DNA of 64,000 bases from Manis javanica (taxonomy: Eukaryota; Chordata; Mammalia; Pholidota; Manidae), in assembly GCF_040802235.1 (NCBI RefSeq), contig NC_133156.1:184462351-184526350 (forward strand). The letters run 5' to 3'. A program made the position numbers and the translations under genes. The notes beneath the pieces are model-generated. The model did not search any database and had not been told where the DNA came from. It worked only from the letters and a program-made list of their open reading frames with translations. Of the stretch, positions 1 through 13,072 are shown piece by piece (position 1 is the stretch's first letter; each line of letters starts with the position of its first letter).

Positions 1-3000
1 TTTCCTGCCCAGCCCCCAAGGTGGGCTGAGGTATTGTCTGTTTGCTAAAGAATCTTGCCTCTTGAACTACCTGGGTGTTAAAATGCAATCTTATCTTTGA
101 GATGGAATTCTTCCTGCCTTTTACCATGCCGTCTACAGCTGGGTCAGCATGCTAAGTTAGTTGCTCAGTTTGCAAAATCACCTCGTCAGATCTGAAGGAG
201 GAAAGACAGCACATAGGCCTGGGCCTTTTAGTATGTTAAAGTGAATCTTACACATGGTTACAAATGATTAGCATAAAAAAACGTGTGCTACTCTTCTTTA
301 TCTGGGGAACATTAACTGATCTCGCTGAAGAATGATTCTAGAGCTTAATGTTTAACATACAGTTTTAGTAGGGGGGGTTTCCTTGCATGTAGTTACATTG
401 CTCTGACTGCAAATATCTGGCCCTGCCCCCTCCGGAGGCCCTCACTCTACTCTGACTACATCCACGTCCCTGTCTCATGGGCAGAGGAAAGCGAAGCTGC
501 CACTGCTTCATTCTGTAGTGGTGTCTCTGTAGGATGGATCAGGGATCCCCACAAGGGTATAAGTGGGGTCAGACATGTTTGGACAAGTCTGAATGGGTGG
601 GCTGGACCCCCAGAAGCCTATTTGGTGAGGGCTTGAGCAGACTTCAGCTGCTGGAGGGGAGGGTAGTCCTGAGAAGATCCAGGTTCACCACTTGGACCAG
701 CCCTTGAATATATGGCTGAGGTCTTTGGATGTCAGGGGCATCTTCTGCTAAACGTGACAGTGGACACAGCAGTTTGGGCATGTTGAGAGGTACACACAGG
801 GAAGTGAGGGCTTCTCCGCAGCGTCACCACGTCCCACCAAGTGCCCTGCCTTCCGGGGAGAGCTCAGAGGTGACAGGTAGCTCTCTGGACATTGCCAAGG
901 GGACAGGCCACACTGCACCTAGCAGTGGATTTGTTCGGGCACATTGATGTGCACCTTCTAAAATATTCTGGAGCCCTTCTGCAGAGACTAAAGGCCTCTG
1001 AAGGCAGACAGGAGAAAACCCCAGAGAGAATTTTGAGTTACTGCCGGCCATATATTAAGGTTATTTCATTGGCCTTGCAGCCTTGTGGGGCCCAAGGAAA
1101 CTTGGGTTACATAAAAAAGGAAAAGCATACTGTAGTTGGCAAACAAAATATGTCTTTGTGTGTGTGTGTGTGTGTGAGAAATGAGCTTTCATGTAGCAGC
1201 TTTGGCAGTGGTTTCAGCCAGTCTCCAGCACTTTTTAAATGATATTTTCTGAGCCTGGAAACCAAGCAGGCAGATCATGGAATTTTGGCTGGAGATGTTT
1301 TTTAAAAATGTGGGCTAGCAGTGAAAAGGAAGGCAGGAATTTGGCTGGAAGGCCTTTATGGGCTGCAGAGCAAACCAAGCAGGGTTTCCATGGTGGTGCT
1401 TCTACTGTTTATATAAACAAAGGTTTTTCCTGACAAATGTACTTCATATTTAATAGTCCTTAATCCACAGGGCCTCTTCTCTTTGTGGGTAGCTAGTTCA
1501 TTCCATTTGGACTTGCGTAGAGTTTTATTATTATGTATGGTTGTTTTTCAGGTACCCAATACACTTCAGAATTAAGTGTTAAGTGCTGATATCTTGAAGT
1601 GCAAAGGTGAAAGGTGATTGTGAAGAGAGATTAACCTTCAATAAGAATGTGTAAAATAGGCTTTTCATGGACTCAAAGTCTATTGAACCAGCCTACAGTG
1701 AGCATTCAGAAGTATAGACTGATATTTTAATTCTGCCCACATGTCTGGCAGAACTTGGACTCCACCTACCTAACTTCTTTGTTACTTGTAAGACCACTGC
1801 ACCCCTCCCAGTCAACCACACTTCATGTTGCCAGCCTGAGATGTTACCCTCTCAGCCCATATCCAATCATCTATGAAGTCTTAACAAGCTCTTGTAGTAT
1901 AAGAGGACTCACTTGGTTGTAAGTAATGAAAACCCTACTCTTTTGAACCAAAGCAAAAAAGCAGATTTACTGGATCGGGTAACTGCAATGGCAGGTATAG
2001 TCCAGCCTCAGGAATTGTTGGATCAAGCATACATGCCCATCTCTCCAGAGGGTGCCAGATTCTGGCACATCTGACATTGTTCCCATGGTTTCCACGAAGA
2101 TCCAACCCATCTAGAAACTTAAGGTATTAGATAAGGAACTTGAGTGCTTTCAGGCATCCTTTTCCTAGAAATGTGGAGTGATCAGGAATCTCTCAAGCTT
2201 GGGTAGAGCTGTTCACACTTCCCTCCTTTCTGAACATCTAGACACATCTCTAGAGCTGTCCAGAGGCTCAGAGAAGCCTTTGGGGGTTTCTTCAGTTGCT
2301 GCCTCATCACTGCCCTGAGGTCTCCAAGGTCAACAGGGAGCACTGAGGGCCCGTATCCAACTGTGAGCACCAGACTTCTCTGCTGATGCCCCTTCCAGGG
2401 TTTGCCTAATAAATAAATGGTTCTATTCCAAGTCTGCCAAAGTGAATGATGTGTGCGTACATGGCACCCGGACTCCAGTGATCCAGATGAACCCCAGTTA
2501 CGTCCCCTGGGTGTCCCCAGGAGCAGCCAATCTGGAGAACATCTGTTAGCTTGATTACCCTAACTACAGGCCCCCTCCCAGCTACAGGACCTCAGTGTCC
2601 CCCACCATCCTGAATAACACAGGCATTTCTGGAAGTCCTCAGGAGGTTTGCTCATGTGTTTGGAAACAAATCCGTTCATACCTTCTGCCGGGTCTGGGTT
2701 GGATGTCTGCACACCTGTGATGCCCGCTCCTCAGGGCCTTGTGTGGCTGCAGGAACCCCTCTCTGGTCACCACAAAGTTGCAGATCCTTGAAGTACTAAC
2801 GGCTCAGCTGCTGGAGTGGGTGGGGCTGGGACAGCACACCGTGATTGCCCTCTTATCCTTTGCTCCACTGTCTCCTGTTTGGGTTTCTCCTCTTCCAGGT
2901 CCACCTCCACCTCAATACCACAGGTCCTACCTTCCAGGCTTACATATTCACCACATGTTATTTTAGTGAGGCCCCAAAAGACCTCCAGGGTCACAGAGCT

Positions 3001-3300
3001 GGTTGGTGACCCCCAGGGCTGGGATCCAGATGTCCTCATTCTCTGCTTTTTCCCTTTATAATGATGAACACCTTTTCTTTCAAAAATAATATCTGAGAGA
3101 ACTGTTGGTTTCAAATGTAAAAAAAAAAAAGAAGAGAAAAAGAAAAAAGAGGCACCTTGTAAATATAGCATGGGTTTTAGTTCTGAGAATCTAATTTGAG
3201 AACTTTGGGGAGGGGAGTGGAATGATATGAGGGCTATTTGCTTGAGGGCCCTGAGGAGGAGGGCTTCTCCAGACAGCACCAACTTGATCTAAAGACAGTC
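1..3300. other. Intergenic DNA, no gene recognised
   Basis: Short frames on both strands, none with a recognisable protein or a splice-site framework. It holds a (TG)n run at 1157-1176 and an A-rich tract near 3120-3148. The block at about 1900-2420, ending with aataaataaatgg, looks like a worn interspersed repeat, but I cannot name its family. Confidence 0.6.
1157..1176. repeat. (TG)n microsatellite
   Basis: A pure TG run of about 20 bp. Confidence 0.9.
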
Positions 3301-4330
3301 GCTTGTGGCAGAGGGAAAGGTCCAGCTCTGGGGGGACAGGGCAGCCGAGCTCTGTCCACAGGGGCCTCACGCAGGGACCAGACTGGAGCTCAGAACTGAG
3401 AGTTTGGGGTCGAGCGGGAGAGCAGCGCACAGAGAAAGAGACTCGTTGGTGGGAGAAAATGGCGAGTGGCCCGGAGTGGCCCAGACTCCCTGGAATTCTT
3501 TGAATTGGTAGGTTGGAACTTGTGGGGTTCACGGTACCCACAGTTCTAAAGGTGGGGCTGAGCCAGAAAAATGCCGCTTTGTGCTGTTACTGCGACTTGC
3601 TTGTACCCATCTCCAGGTGGGTATGACCTGCGGAAGGAAGCAGAGGGTCATTCCGGCGGACAAAGCAGTGAAGTTGTTCGGGGGTAATAACCTGAGGGGA
3701 GGCGGAATGACGCAAGTTGCTGCGGCCGAGAGGCCACAAGGGGGCAGTGCTTCCCAAGCCTTGGTCGAAATGGGCACAATCCCTTGGGAGTCGGGAGCGC
3801 GAAAAGAAATGTAGCCACGCTGCACAGCCCTTTATCCTTTATATGTATGTATTCCTCTGGGAGGCGCAGCACGCCTGCGATAACCGCGCGTGAACTGTCC
3901 TGGGAGGCTGAGGTGGCGGTGTGTCCAGAGCCATACCACAGAGACACCCTGGGGCGCCTCTCGCGCTGCACTCCCGGGGTCACCTGGCGGCTGCCTCCGA
4001 GCCCTTCTCCCCGCTAGGGCTCCCACCGCCACGGCCTCGCCTCCCTCCCCTTCCAGAAATACTTGGTGAGCTGCCACTGAGTTGCAGGCACTTTTTGAGG
4101 CCCTGCAGGTACTGATCGTGTGGGATTTAGGTTCTGGAAGGGAGGTGCTGAGGTCTCTCTTGTCACCTGGGCACCGCCTGCACCTGTGCCTGGAGCCCCG
4201 ACACACCCTGTCAAACGGAAGATGCTGCAGTCGCCCCAGGCCTGCCTTTAGAAGGACCAGTGACAGAGGGCCTTCAGTCCGGACATGAATATTTGTCTTC
4301 CGCATCCCCGGGTGTGGCTGGGGAATAACC
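3300..4330. promoter_or_regulatory. CpG-dense segment, possible regulatory island
   Basis: CpG dinucleotides are clearly denser here than in the flanks (for example gtcgggagcgcg, gataaccgcgcgtg, cgcctctcgcgctgc), with several GC-box-like and E2F-like strings. It could be an unannotated promoter or an insulator or enhancer. No TATA box or convincing first exon was found, and the 200-codon minus-strand frame at 3832-4434 looks like a by-product of GC-rich sequence. Confidence 0.4.
3734..3750 (+). promoter_or_regulatory. CTCF-like binding motif
   Basis: CCACAAGGGGGCAGTGC closely matches the CTCF core (CCASYAGRKGGCRSY) with one mismatch, and it lies inside the CpG-dense segment. Motif match is direct observation; occupancy is inference. 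Confidence 0.55.
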
Positions 4331-7300
4331 CGGAATGGTGATCGAGTGACAGGAGCTGCAGGGGCACCGAATGAGCACAAGGGCGAGTTTGGAGACATGG
4401 GGGTTGGGGGTTGGGGTGGTGGCTCTGATGACACAGATCAACGGGTATTTCTTTGAGGCTCCAGTAGTCACAGTGACAGGGCAATCACAGTATTGCTTTG
4501 GATGAGCTCCCTCCCCACAGTGACCAGAAAATTCCCAAGAGTGCTCTGAACACAGAGAGAAATACCTGCAAGGTGCGGCCATCCTGCCTTCCCCTAACAT
4601 CAGAGCAGGAGTAAAGGAGCTGTTGTGTGCAGGGCATCTGCGCCAGACTGGAAACTGTTCTCCTCTGTGCTTTCGTTATCTGTGGTTTCTGTTGGCCTCC
4701 TTCACTGGATCGAGGAAGTGGTTGTTGCCTGGGAGAACTAGACCCAGAGTCCTGGCTTCTTGTAGGAGGAGGAGCAGCTGTGAACTGGGGTTCCTGACTG
4801 ATGGATGGTCACCATAGGTGGGTGTGTTAAATTAGGTGCTGGATTTACACACAAAAAGCCCTTCTTCAGTTGTGCAAAGCCTCATGACCTCTCTCTTTCT
4901 AACCTTTTGGTGACTAAGGCTCACATCGTGTCCACCATCTTCAATCCTCACAGAGCTGGGTTGAGAAGATAATTCCAGAAGCTGACACAGCTACCTTCTA
5001 CAGAAGTTTGTATGTCTGACATTTGATTGCAAATTGCAGCAGTCCAAGGCTTTGTAGCTCAAGTGTTGAAAGTAAGAAAATGAATCTATCTGTAAACATC
5101 TTTCTCCTTAAAATTTGTTCTCTCATCTCTTTTCTTTTTGGCTGCTACCCCTTTGTCACAGGTCAGCAAAGCTGGGACATTTCTCCGTGCACAGCAAAAT
5201 GCAGACCAGAAAAGAATGTGGATCTCCCCAAGGTGAGTGTGCTGTCTGCCTCAGGCTCCTGGGCTGAGGAGTGACCAGGACACATTCGTCTCTGGCATAG
5301 CTAAAATGGGGGTCCAAGGTGAGTGGGATTTTGGCCTTGATTTGGAAGTTGGATTTGGTTATTCAAAACATTTCTGAATTCCTGGGTGCAGAGGTAGCTT
5401 TGGAACTCTATGTCTCACTTAATGTCTGCATCTTGCTCCATGAGCAACGGTCCTGATGGAGAGAAGGGCAGATGTGCAGCCTCTTGGGTGGCTAGCTCTT
5501 TAGCTAATCTGCACGGCTGGTTTGCAAGGATTGACTTGTCAGTTGTCTGGCTGAGAGCTGATCTGAAAGGACCTGGGCTAGGAGATGGCGGAGCAGGGAG
5601 TGCCAGCCACACCCAACTGTAGATTCACTTGCATCAGTCATGCCTCACTCAGCCTTGACTCCTGAAATGCCTGACCAGCTTGCCATTGTTTGACCAGTAT
5701 GTGTGACTCTCAGCAGTTACCTGCTAGTATAAACCCATGTTTCAGTCAACTTCACAGCCTATTACTCATGCAGGGCCCCTTACCCCACCCCTAACCCCCC
5801 CAGCGTGCTGCACCTTCCTGAGTCTCACTCAGCCTGCTGCCATATAAAAGCTGGTCACGTGTGGTCCTGGCTGTGCCTCTGAATCATGTCATCTCATGGC
5901 TGCCCTGGCCTGGGACAGGGACCACTGCTCTCTTTCTTGCTATTCCATGGGAAGAGCTGTGTAAGCTTTTCTCTTCATGTACAGCAGCATAGCTGAAGGC
6001 AGGCTGACATTTTGAATAGGACTGTCCTGGAGGCTTGGATGAGTTGACAGCAGTGAGATTCAGAGTGTCCTGGCTACCCACTTACAAGATGTGGCGGCTC
6101 TTAAGGTCACAGGCCTGTTCTCAGGAGCGTGGGCCTCCCTGCAGAGTTCTGACTGCCATCCTCTCTTCCCCAAAGAGAGGGCCCTGTCTGCTCTCCCTAC
6201 ACCCAGGCCCATCAATCAGGACAGAGAGTGGAGACTTGAATTCATTTTTGGGACAGACCTTACTTTGTCCCCAGACCCAGAGAGAAGAGGAAATGCCTTT
6301 TCACCACAGCCCAGTGCTAGATCCTCTCATTTCCTGTGCTGGGACCTGCCTTTACCAGGACATCTGACAGAGGGGCCGTTCATCCAGGTCCGAAAGGGCT
6401 GCTCTGCAGCCAGGACAACCCTGCTCCTGGGCCCTGAAGGACGGGCGTCACCGAGCCCAGGGCACTGGCTGCCTTGGCTTCATCTCTGTGTGGGCCATGT
6501 TGAGAGGCCAGTCCCTCCACATCAGGTGGCACTCACGTTTGCCCAGAACATCTACACCTGGGTTCCTGGTGGCTGCACGGTCTCTGGGGGTCATATGTGG
6601 GCCTTTGCTGCTCTCAGGGTGGTTTCCTCAGAAAAAGGCAAATCTGCCTCGGGGGCAGATTTAAGAATTGCTTTTCCTTATGGGCATCAGCTGTTTGGAG
6701 CCTCAGAGAGCAGCTCATCCAGACCCAGAAAGTTTCCAGGCTCAGGAGCCGGCTAGGCCTCCAGGTGGGTCCTGTATGCACGTCTGTCCCTGCTCACCAT
6801 ACCAGCTCTGTTAAAGCTCTCCATTCCCAGCAGACCTCCTGCCCTACCACCTGCCCTCCATTCTTGGCAGCTGTCCTCATTTGGGGAGGAAATGGAACCA
6901 GAAACCTGGCACCACAGGCTTCTGTCCACATAACTCTGCACAGAGGCATGGTGGCTCCCGGCCTCTCCTCCCTTTCTCCTGCCGCACGGGGGCTCACTGC
7001 CCCACCAAGCCTGGCTCTCCCATGTTCAGACTGCTGGCTGTGGAAGGCAGCCTCTAGAAAGTCTCTGGTTCCACCTGGTTTGCCCTCGTTTGCTCCTTCA
7101 TTTACTTGCTCCGCTGGAAGCTGGTGGTCATGTGGGTGGTCATGTATGGAGAGATCCACGAAGACAGGAACTGAGGGCAGCCTTGAGCCCACAGCCAGTG
7201 AGGAACTGATTTCCTCAGTCCAACAGCCTGAGAGGAACTGAATCCTGCCAAGAACCATGTGAGTCAGCCAGGAAGCGGGCCCTGCCTCAGATGAGCCTTC

Positions 7301-7440
7301 AGATGAGACTGCAGTCCTGGCCGACACCATGAGCCGGAAGACCCAGGAAAGCCTGCCCAGATTCCCTACTCATAAGACCTGTGAAATAATAATGATTATT
7401 ATGTTAAACAGCTAAATGTTGGAGTAATTTACAACATAGC
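4331..7440. other. Intergenic DNA, no gene recognised
   Basis: Moderately GC-rich. Two long plus-strand frames (6091-6756, 6597-7241) overlap in different frames and have no family features. An isolated TATAAAAG at 5843-5850 is followed by an E-box (CACGTG, 5856-5861), with no further support for a promoter. Confidence 0.5.
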
Positions 7441-7617
7441 TATAGATAACAAATACAGTGGCTCTCAGACTTGTCAATTTCTCAACCCTGAAAATGTTGA
7501 AAAACTTTGGGGATCCACACTGTTGCCACCTTTTTATTTTACAAAATAAAGACTTGAAAAGTGACAACCAATTTTTACTCTTTATTATTTTTATAAAAAA
7601 GGAGCCCCTTTTCATTT

Positions 7618-7840
7618 TTATTGTTTTTTTTTTTATCACAGTGTTTGTACATACAAATCGACCATTTAAATTTGAGGAATTTTGATGACTTTAAATAATT
7701 GTATACTAACTTCCATTATCAAGATAGGGAATGGCTTCCTCATCCTAGAAAGTTTCCCCACACTTCTTTGCAGTCAGTCCCCTCCTTCAGCGTGGGCCCC
7801 ATGCAACCTGCCATCTGCTCAAGAGGAAGACCTCACTTCC
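7618..7840 (-). mobile_element. Ancient L1 (L1M-type) 3' end fragment
   Basis: After a T run at 7624-7634 the sequence follows the old L1 3' UTR on the minus strand: atcaagatagggaatggctt, then agaaagtttccccacacttc and a CAACCTGCC-type block. Assigned from memory of L1M consensus; the boundaries are approximate. Confidence 0.6.
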
Positions 7841-8599
7841 CTGTCGTGTGGGTCTCTCCGTAGGGCAGCTCCCAACATGGCAGTGGACTTCATTAGAGTG
7901 AGTGCACTAGAGAGGCCAGAGAAAGTGCAAGTAAGACACTTTATAGGAGGTGAAAGTCCTATAATCTAATCTTAGAAGTGACATCCTATGACTTGTTGTC
8001 TCTATTCCCCTAATTAGAAGTATGTCAGAGGTCCAGCCTGCTTGGACTCAGTGGGAATCGGGGTGGGGGGGTGCTCCATCGCAGCTCAAATATCAGGAGA
8101 TGGTGGTCCTGGGAGCCATGTTAGGAGAGGCCTGACATTGAGTTCTCTTTTGGCTCAGGGTATTTCGTCTTGCAGGAACTTCCATCAATCAGCCAAAGCA
8201 GTCAATGGTTAGGAGGCAGATGAATAAGCTGCCAAGTCTTTGTGCCATCCTCTCCTCTCCTGCGCTGCTATCTTTTTTGCTAGCATTGATTTTAGGGTTT
8301 TTAAGCACAGATGGTGAAGCTGCAGACAGTGGAAGGACCAAGTTTCCTCTTTGACCTTTTGAGGGGAGAGAGCTGGTTCTCAAGGCTGCCTTTCCGCTCC
8401 TTGTCTGACTAGCTGCCCATGGTTTGGCTTTGCTCTGTGGTTTGTTGACACGGCTGGGAAAAGAAGATGACTTAGCCCATCCAAGCGGCTAGGCTGTATG
8501 AAGCCCTGGCAGGGCTGATGTCAAAGTGAATCATCAGTCAAAATAAGCCATAACCAGTGTAATGAGCAGAAATCCATGTTATTGCTACAGATGCACTGT

Positions 8600-8725
8600 G
8601 ACAAATCACACTGTGCCTTTGCATGTGCTGTTCCCCCCTGCCTGCCCTACCCACCCACCCACCTTTCCCAGTGCCCTTCATGCACCTTCCCAACTGTTCC
8701 TGTCCACACAGCTCTTTCCCTTGCT
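8600..8725 (+). mobile_element. LINE-2 fragment
   Basis: Contains the L2 string gtgcctttgcatgtgctgtt followed by pyrimidine-rich sequence typical of the L2 3' region. The preceding 120 bp (about 8480-8600) are unique-looking and may be unrelated. Confidence 0.6.
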
Positions 8726-8729
8726 TCTC

Positions 8730-10260
8730 TGAGGTTTTGGAGCAGCTAGTGTCTATGCCATCCAGTTTAGCTCCTGATTCTATCCTGGCTCCTGAGGTGC
8801 TTCATTTCCTGCGTGTGGCCATATGCCCTGCCTCTGTAAGCTTCTCCCGGGTGAGCACTGTTGTCCGATTCTTTCAGACCCACAGGTACCCAGCCCAGGG
8901 GATTGCTTGCTGATATTGGAGGCCAGAGGCCTGGTTAGGTCTTATATTTGGTGCCTCCCCAAGCTCCTTGCACAGTGGCTGTCTGCCGCAGGCTTTCCTA
9001 AGTGAAGGTATTTGCGCAGATGGGACCTGCGATGGAGGAGGGTGAAGGACGGGCCTGCACCTCTTCCTGATGGTGCTGTGATGTGGGCTGAACTTGCTTT
9101 CACTCACCCCCCTCTTGCTCATTTCACAAGTCCTGGTCCATGTCACCACGTGTCCCCGTGATGCTGGCACTCGCAGGGCATCCGGGTCACACTTGCTTTT
9201 CTGGGATGGCCTTGGGTGCGTTGCATATGTGGTGATGCCCGGGCTAGAGAAAACTCTCTGCCAAGGAATGGAAACCTGGATCTTTATTTCTGGGCAAGCA
9301 CCTCATGCTCCCCAGGATTCCTACCTTTTGGAAAAGGCAGCTGTGTTTCTTTGTAGGAAGTAGACAGCAAATGCATGTGAGAACAGCGGGGAAGAGCTTG
9401 GCCATTGCTCGGGGGCTCCCTGCACAGGCACAGCCCGGGTGCCAGACCCAGGATCCAGGCGAGGGTGCCGATAGAAGAGTTGGCCTGTGCAAGCGCTGGG
9501 CTGTGGCTTCTGTCCCTGGCTCTGCAGTTCCACCTCCAAGGACGAAGCCTGAAGTGTCTTGGCACCTCAGTCCGCCACCAGTCAGCGTGGTCCTTCTGGT
9601 GGAACTGTCTCCTGTGAGCGCTGGGACCCTATGACTGCAGCTGATTCTGGGGGAGAGCGGCGTGCCTCATGTTCCCCCATAAGCAGCATTTATAATCAGC
9701 TTTTGCTGGGTACCCATTGGACTCCAAGCTTTGGGGTGGTGGACACTGTAAACATACGATCAGATATGGCAGGTCCTCACCCTGGAGGAGCTCTTGCAAC
9801 ACTTAGGGGAGAAGGACAGGGAGACCTCAGAGGTTTGCATACCCCGCAGTGGGTGCTCAGACCCTCAAGGAGGGGCTGCCTCCTGTACAGGAAAAGCCAG
9901 AGGAGGCCTGCTAAGCTGAATCTTGACACAACAGCTGTTTTGTGTGTGTGCATGTGTGTATGTGTGGGTATGAGTACATGCACGCACACATGTGTATATG
10001 TGCAGGCTTGTGAGTGCATGTGCTCACATGTGTGCACATGGATGTGGCGTGTGCATGTATGCAAAAGTGCATGTGTGTGCATGTGAGTGAGCGTGTGTGG
10101 GCCTGTGGGAGGAGCTGGGGACCTTGCATTTAATGAACTTGGTATTGTCTTCAATTTCCATTTGAATAAACTGAGGTGCAAATATGTTAAATAACTTCTT
10201 TTCTCCACTCAATGAATATTTGCTCACAGTCCATTGGAGGGCATATTTTACATATTTTGC
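8730..10260. other. Intergenic DNA, no gene recognised
   Basis: Only overlapping frames without recognisable products. The 175-codon plus-strand frame at 9559-10086 runs through a TG-rich microsatellite and is not credible. Confidence 0.5.
9941..10100. repeat. TG/CA-rich compound microsatellite
   Basis: About 160 bp of imperfect (TG)n with CATG and CACA interruptions. Confidence 0.85.
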
Positions 10261-10261
10261 C

Positions 10262-10400
10262 ATTTTTAATCTTTATAGAAACATTACAAAGGAGCTATCA
10301 TTATCTCTCTATTTTATAGATGAGGAAACTGAGGCTCAGAGAGAGAAAATCCAACAAGACTGAACTGGGTGTCATGCATTCTACATGGTGCCCATGGCAA
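10262..10400 (-). mobile_element. MIR SINE remnant
   Basis: The MIR core in reverse orientation: tagatgaggaaactgaggct followed by cagagagagaaaatcc. Confidence 0.7.
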
Positions 10401-10789
10401 ACGTCAGCTCGGACCTTTTCAGACAGATGAGTGAGTGTCTCATTTTGAAAAATCAAATTATGTCTCTCCCTCTTTCTTAATAAAAAGGGTAGTCTGGGTG
10501 CCTTTCAGAGTCCTTCAATGATATAGACAAGGATTGAGGGGACAAGGAGGGATTTCTGAAAACAGTAAGATGTCTGTAAGTACAGCATCCTCCTTGAGGA
10601 ATTCCCTGTAAGACAAAGTCCAAAGCAGTGAGTGGAGGTCGAGGGGACTTCTGCAAGTTGCTGTTTGCCTCAGTTTACTTCTTCCTGCTTTAATATCAAG
10701 CCTCTAAGTCTGGTACATGTTCACATAGAGTTAAGCGGAATGAGGGATAGTTGTGATAAATGCTGTAAACTGCACTTCTGAATTTTACT

Positions 10790-10885
10790 GTGAATGTGTG
10801 GACCTTGTAAAGATGCAGATTCTGGGTCAGGATTGCTGGGAGGGGTTGAGATTCTGCGTTTCTGTTGCGCCCCATTCTGTGCGCT
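10790..10885 (+). mobile_element. hAT-Charlie remnant (MER20-like)
   Basis: The block gaccttgtaaagatgcagat, then attctgggtcagg, then gagattctgcgtttct follows the MER20-type non-autonomous DNA transposon pattern as remembered. Ends are worn; family name is tentative. Confidence 0.5.
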
Positions 10886-11152
10886 TCCCACCAGCCTTTG
10901 AGTAGCAAGCCCATAAGGGAAACACCTCACAGGGGCTTGCGGTTACTGTGGAGGGGAGCTTGGATGAGGTCTTGGGGAGAAGAGACCGAGCTTCATTCTG
11001 GATGTGCTGTGTCTGAGGCACTCGAACGTTTCCTGTGGTCAATTGCGTGGTGATAACCAGTGGGGTTTGAGTTCAAAGAGAGGTCAGAGGAACTGGGTCT
11101 TCACCACTTTGGAGGTTATAGTGACTCCTTAGGGGAAATGAAATTGCTCAAG

Positions 11153-11154
<2 letters not shown>

Positions 11155-11202
<48 letters not shown>
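11155..11202. repeat. (GA)n microsatellite
   Basis: A nearly pure GA dinucleotide run of about 48 bp. Confidence 0.95.
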
Positions 11203-11208
<6 letters not shown>

Positions 11209-13030
11209 CTGTGCCAGAGAGGTGTCAAAGAGAAAAGAAGAGCCTGGGGTCAGGAAAAGACACAGAAGATGGTGGTTGAAGAAGAGAGGCCAGTGAAGAG
11301 AATGATGTGGTGGGTAGAACCAAGGAGAAGGGGAGGCAGGCTGGGAGTGGGGCAGTGAGTCGGGGTGTGTCTCCCCTGGCCTCACCCTCTACCGCAGGCG
11401 CCACTCCTGTTGGGCACTCCTGAGCCCTGGTTCTGGCTCTTTTCTCTGCTCCTGGGCACAGTATACCGCACAGGTCCTGGTGAACAGAGGGACTGTTTAT
11501 AGAGGTGCAGGATGGTTTGGGAAACGCAGTCATGCTCGCATGTGCCAAGCGTGTCCTGTTTGGACCATGGCCATTAGAGAGGGGATGGTAGGCCACGCTA
11601 GATGGTGCAGGAGGAAAACTGGAACCAGGTATAACATTTTGCAGCTGCGAGCTCTCCTCGTTTCCCCAGAGCCATTTCCCAAATGTAATGGGCATAGTGA
11701 GTTGAAGGTCGGTGAGATTTGAGAAGTATAGATCTCGCCTTTCAGAAGGTTGGCACTGTGAGAGTTGGGGAAATAGGGCAGTGACCAGTGGGCATGCCAG
11801 GTGGAGGAGGGGCTCAGGGCTGGAGATGCTGCAGCACATTCCAGGCACACAGGACGGTGCTGTCAGAGAGCAAGTGCCCAAAGATGCAAAAGAGAGAGCG
11901 GATGATGAGTGGAGGGGCCTGGGGGTCCGAGGACTTGGGATCAACACAGGATGGAAGATGGGCTTGTAAAGGAAGAGGCATATTTCCTCTGTATCAGATG
12001 AGGAAGGAGGGATGGGCAGGTGACAGGGAGTCTGGGTCAGGGGGATGGCAGACCTCCTCTTGGGCGCTGTGATCTTTTACTGATGGAGGAGGCAGATGTT
12101 CACATGACAGTGAAGGGGAGAGGGATAGAGTAAGGAGTTTAGGAAAAGCTGCCGTAAGGAGGGAAACAGAAATGTCTGAAGAAAAATGAAAGGGGAGGTA
12201 GCAAACAGGGGCCTTCTTCTATGTCCTGTGGTCCCGACTTCCCTCACCCTGGGGGCCACCCTACATGCCTTTGCCCACTCTCTCTTCCCTCCCTGCCGCT
12301 TCTGCCACAGCTTTCAGGGCCAACGCATTGTAATTGTGAGGGCTCATGCCTTTGTGGGGTAATTGCTTGTCTTTCAGCATTTTGCCTCTTTCCTCTTTTC
12401 CAACATGGTGTCTGGGTGCAGGAGGAGGCCCATGAGGTTTGCTTGCTGGCTCAGGTTGACCTCAGCTTGAGGGGCAGCCCCCTTCTCAGGTCTGCGGGCT
12501 TCTGTCTGCAGCTTGCATTGGGCTCTCTCACAGCGGTGTAACTGGCCTGCTCTGAAAGTACAAATCCAGTGGCTGCCTGCATCTTGCCCTCTGGGCCTCT
12601 CTTTTGAAAGAGAGAATCTAATTGGCTCAGCCCAAGCAGGGCTGGCTTTTCCTGGGCCAGGTCTGCACTCATGGTTCACTCTGCTCTGGCCAGTATGTGC
12701 AGCCGTGGGTTACAAACATGGGCCCATGGAGTCACCCTTCAGCAGCAGTTGTGGATGGTGTTTGAGCAACTTTGTATTAGAGGTTCTTAATGAGATTAAC
12801 ATCCTCCAAAGAACTCAGTACCTTAGGCTTTGAAGTGATGTGAATGACATGGTTTCAGGAAAATTCCTTTGCTTATTTCTCAAGGATGCTGAAATCTCCC
12901 TAAGGGATAGCAAGGCATTAGCTAATGGGTCCCCAAAGATACTTCACCATGAGAAGAAACTTCCTAAGGAAGGGAAGTGAGTTTTTGCATCATTCCTACT
13001 TTCTTTATGGCCCCAGCAGACAGATGGGAC
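11203..13030. other. Intergenic DNA, no gene recognised
   Basis: A purine-rich plus strand gives a long open minus-strand frame (11225-11947, 240 codons) rich in Ser, Pro and Leu. It has no known domain and looks like a composition artefact. The 11700-12180 block may be an old interspersed repeat that I cannot classify. Confidence 0.45.
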
Positions 13031-13034
13031 TGGT

Positions 13035-13072
13035 GGTGTGTGTGCGTGTGCGTGTGCGTGTGTGCATGCGCA
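13035..13072. repeat. (TGTGCG)n-like microsatellite
   Basis: An alternating TG/CG run that could adopt Z-DNA. Confidence 0.85.

Noticed and set aside
2440-2700. Processed pseudogene or coding exon
   Set aside because: A protein-like look in short stretches, but no frame gives a recognisable product.
1-3000. 3' end of GFPT1
   Set aside because: No coding sequence of that gene visible; in human the gap between the genes is larger than the distance available here, so it probably lies further left.
5843-5861. TATA box plus E-box promoter
   Set aside because: Isolated motifs with no downstream exon, CpG island or conserved frame; expected by chance in 64 kb.
6091-7241. Two long overlapping plus-strand frames (221 and 214 codons)
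   Set aside because: They overlap in different frames, have no family signature, and lie in GC-rich DNA where long frames occur by chance.
9559-10208. Frames of 143-175 codons on both strands
   Set aside because: They are produced by the TG/CA microsatellite (Cys/Val or His/Thr repeats).
11225-11947. 240-codon minus-strand frame
   Set aside because: Ser/Pro/Leu-rich, no domain, arises from a purine-rich plus strand; no splice or promoter context.
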